Of a stretch of DNA of 6,028 nt, positions 4,863 to 6,028 are shown piece after piece. How positions within the stretch are numbered: position 1 is the first letter of the stretch; each line of letters begins with the position of its first letter. The translations under genes were made by a program, and so were the position numbers. The notes below the pieces were generated by a model. That model had not been told where the DNA came from and searched no databases. It worked only from the letters and a program-made list of their open reading frames with translations. Source of the DNA: Thiothrix sp. (GTDB lineage Bacteria; Pseudomonadota; Gammaproteobacteria; Thiotrichales; Thiotrichaceae); NCBI GenBank assembly GCA_011375245.1, contig DRMA01000036.1:1-6028 (forward strand), read 5' to 3'.

Positions 4863-5909
4863 ATGTCTATCAGTAAGCAACACAATCTCGCTTTTTTGCC
4901 CAATATTTGTACAGCGAAATCGGTCATACGAATTTTGCTGGCAGGTATGACAATTGCATTAATTTTGGCACTTGCTGCTGCGAGTGAGCTACAAGCTTTA
5001 CTTGTTAAATTTGGTCTAAATGCCTTATTTATTTTATGGACAACGATTATGTCAATTATCCTCATCTGTATGTTAGGGAAAATACTCAATCGTGTTAGTA
5101 GCACACACGCAGGAGCATTCATTCTTGCCATTACCACCTTTTTTACCTGCATTGCCTCTGTTCTCGGGATTGCAGGGCTCAGCTACTCATCAGGCAATAT
5201 CGTTTACTGGGATACTTTGTTTGTCTTAAAAAACATCTTCATCAGCGGCATTATCACCCTGCTTGCTTTACGCTATTTTTATGTACAGCAACAATGGAAT
5301 GAACATGTAAAGTCTGATTCTAATGCAAAGTATGATGCTTTGCAGTCACGCATGCGCCCTCACTTCCTCTTCAATAGTCTCAACACTATTGCGCAGCTTA
5401 TTACTGTTGATCCAGTACGTGCAGAAGATGCTTTATTAGACCTTGCTGACATTTTCAGGACAACCTTAGATAAACGAAACCGTATTACCTTAGGAGAGGA
5501 GCTTGATGTCACCATGCGCTATTTACGTATGGAGGGGTTAAGGCTAGGCAAACGCCGCTTATCCGTTGTTTGGGATATGGAAAAAAATGCGTTGCCTTTT
5601 GAAATGCTAATCCCACCACTTTTGTTACAGCCTCTGGTTGAGAACGCTATTTATCATGGCATCCAACCTCGAAAAGAAGGAGGAACCTTAGGTATTAGTC
5701 TTTATGAAACAGAAAAATACCTCGATATTTCAGTCAGTAATCCCGTACCACCAGAAGGAACAACAGCACATTCGAAAGGCAATCATATTGCTCAAGAAAA
5801 CCTAAAAAAACGTTTAGATATAGCCTATGGCGACCGTGCAAAATTATCACTAACAAAAACAGCACATTTGTACCGCGTCGCTTTCCGAATTCCTAAGGAG
5901 AACATATGA
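4863..5909 (+). CDS. algZ: AlgZ/FimS-type LytS-family membrane sensor histidine kinase
   Basis: This 348-residue kinase is close in length to Pseudomonas AlgZ (about 358). Four hydrophobic segments at about 21-41, 53-76, 83-107 and 123-140 anchor it in the inner membrane with only short loops, so there is no large periplasmic sensor domain. The His_kinase domain follows: ALQSRMRPHFLFNSLNTIAQL (159-179), with phospho-acceptor candidate H167 in the RPHFLFN motif, then DLADIFRTTL and RYLRMEGLRLG. The ATP-binding part has the N-box PPLLLQPLVENAIYHGIQ (251-268). In place of a normal DxGxG box it has VSNPVPP (291-297), then GNHIAQENLKKRL (306-318), which is how I recall AlgZ proteins. It probably phosphorylates the AlgR-type regulator encoded next. 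In Pseudomonas this pair controls twitching motility and, with other factors, alginate; the targets here are unknown. The start at 4863 lacks a strong ribosome site but places the first membrane segment correctly. Confidence 0.93.
   Translation: MSISKQHNLAFLPNICTAKSVIRILLAGMTIALILALAAASELQALLVKFGLNALFILWTTIMSIILICMLGKILNRVSSTHAGAFILAITTFFTCIASVLGIAGLSYSSGNIVYWDTLFVLKNIFISGIITLLALRYFYVQQQWNEHVKSDSNAKYDALQSRMRPHFLFNSLNTIAQLITVDPVRAEDALLDLADIFRTTLDKRNRITLGEELDVTMRYLRMEGLRLGKRRLSVVWDMEKNALPFEMLIPPLLLQPLVENAIYHGIQPRKEGGTLGISLYETEKYLDISVSNPVPPEGTTAHSKGNHIAQENLKKRLDIAYGDRAKLSLTKTAHLYRVAFRIPKENI
5895..5900 (+). promoter_or_regulatory. Strong ribosome binding site of the AlgR-type gene
   Basis: AAGGAG lies 5 nt before the ATG at 5906 and inside the last codons of the kinase gene. 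Together with the ATGA overlap of stop and start (5906-5909), it supports translational coupling of kinase and regulator. Confidence 0.8.
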
Positions 5910-6028
5910 GCATAAGAATACTCGTCGTGGATGACGAAGAACTTGCACGTGACAGAATAAAAGCATTATTGAATGGCAATGATGACTTCAAGATTTGCGC
6001 CGAAGCCGAAAACGGGGCTGAAGCATTA
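5906..6028 (+). CDS. algR: AlgR-type response regulator, N-terminal fragment (cut by window edge)
   Basis: The 41 visible residues start MSIRILVVDDEELARDRIKA and continue to AEAENGAEAL. This is the start of a receiver domain, with the acidic pocket D9-D10-E11, the ELAR helix typical of LytTR regulators, and the NGAEAL stretch before the phosphorylation site. The phospho-acceptor aspartate (expected near residue 54) and the C-terminal LytTR DNA-binding domain lie outside the window, so those parts are inferred from the family and from pairing with the AlgZ-type kinase. The start codon overlaps the kinase stop by four bases (ATGA) behind a strong ribosome site. The regulator would receive phosphate from the kinase and act on promoters in the cytoplasm. 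Confidence 0.9.
   Translation, partial: MSIRILVVDDEELARDRIKALLNGNDDFKICAEAENGAEAL

Noticed and set aside
4679..5152. Minus-strand open frame of 157 codons overlapping the kinase 5' end
   Set aside because: It lies antisense to the membrane-segment region of the kinase gene, which is clearly coding on the plus strand. The translation has no recognisable domain and no ribosome site was evident, so it is a shadow frame.

Overview
The window looks like chromosomal DNA of a low-GC gammaproteobacterium. The strongest evidence is the right half. A minus-strand argininosuccinate lyase gene (argH) lies head-to-head with a LytS-type membrane histidine kinase gene of the AlgZ/FimS kind, which overlaps the start of an AlgR-type response regulator gene. 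This argH / algZ-algR order is the one known from Pseudomonas and relatives. The DUF3301-type small membrane protein fits the same group. AT-rich wobble positions and intergenic regions argue against Pseudomonas itself; I cannot name the genus.

Layout from left to right: (1) positions 1-986, minus strand, is the N-terminal part of a secreted reprolysin-like zinc metallopeptidase that runs off the left edge, so its zinc site is not visible. (2) 987-1171 is a spacer holding a nested inverted repeat. (3) 1172-1525, minus, is a one-pass DUF3301-type membrane protein. (4) 1549-2349, plus, is an inositol-monophosphatase-family phosphatase whose start codon is only 23 bp from that of the divergent DUF3301 gene. 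(5) 2350-2610 is an AT-rich spacer with a 69-bp inverted-repeat unit and a candidate promoter. (6) 2611-3012, plus, is a small exported protein with two cysteines and an acidic low-complexity tail. (7) A convergent junction with a possible terminator. (8) 3093-4481, minus, is argH. (9) 4482-4862 is a 381-bp regulatory region between argH and the kinase, with overlapping palindromes and promoter-like sequences. (10) 4863-5909 is the algZ-type kinase and 5906-end is the algR-type regulator, joined by an ATGA overlap.

The kinase and regulator form an evident two-gene operon. ArgH is the last enzyme of arginine synthesis and is linked to them by conserved position rather than by a visible functional tie. 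The remaining genes look like independent units. I see no transposase, phage gene, CRISPR array, tRNA or rRNA. Nothing here amounts to a clearly new system. The items most worth following up are the uncharacterised exported protein, the metallopeptidase, the very short divergent start region, and the palindromes upstream of the kinase gene.
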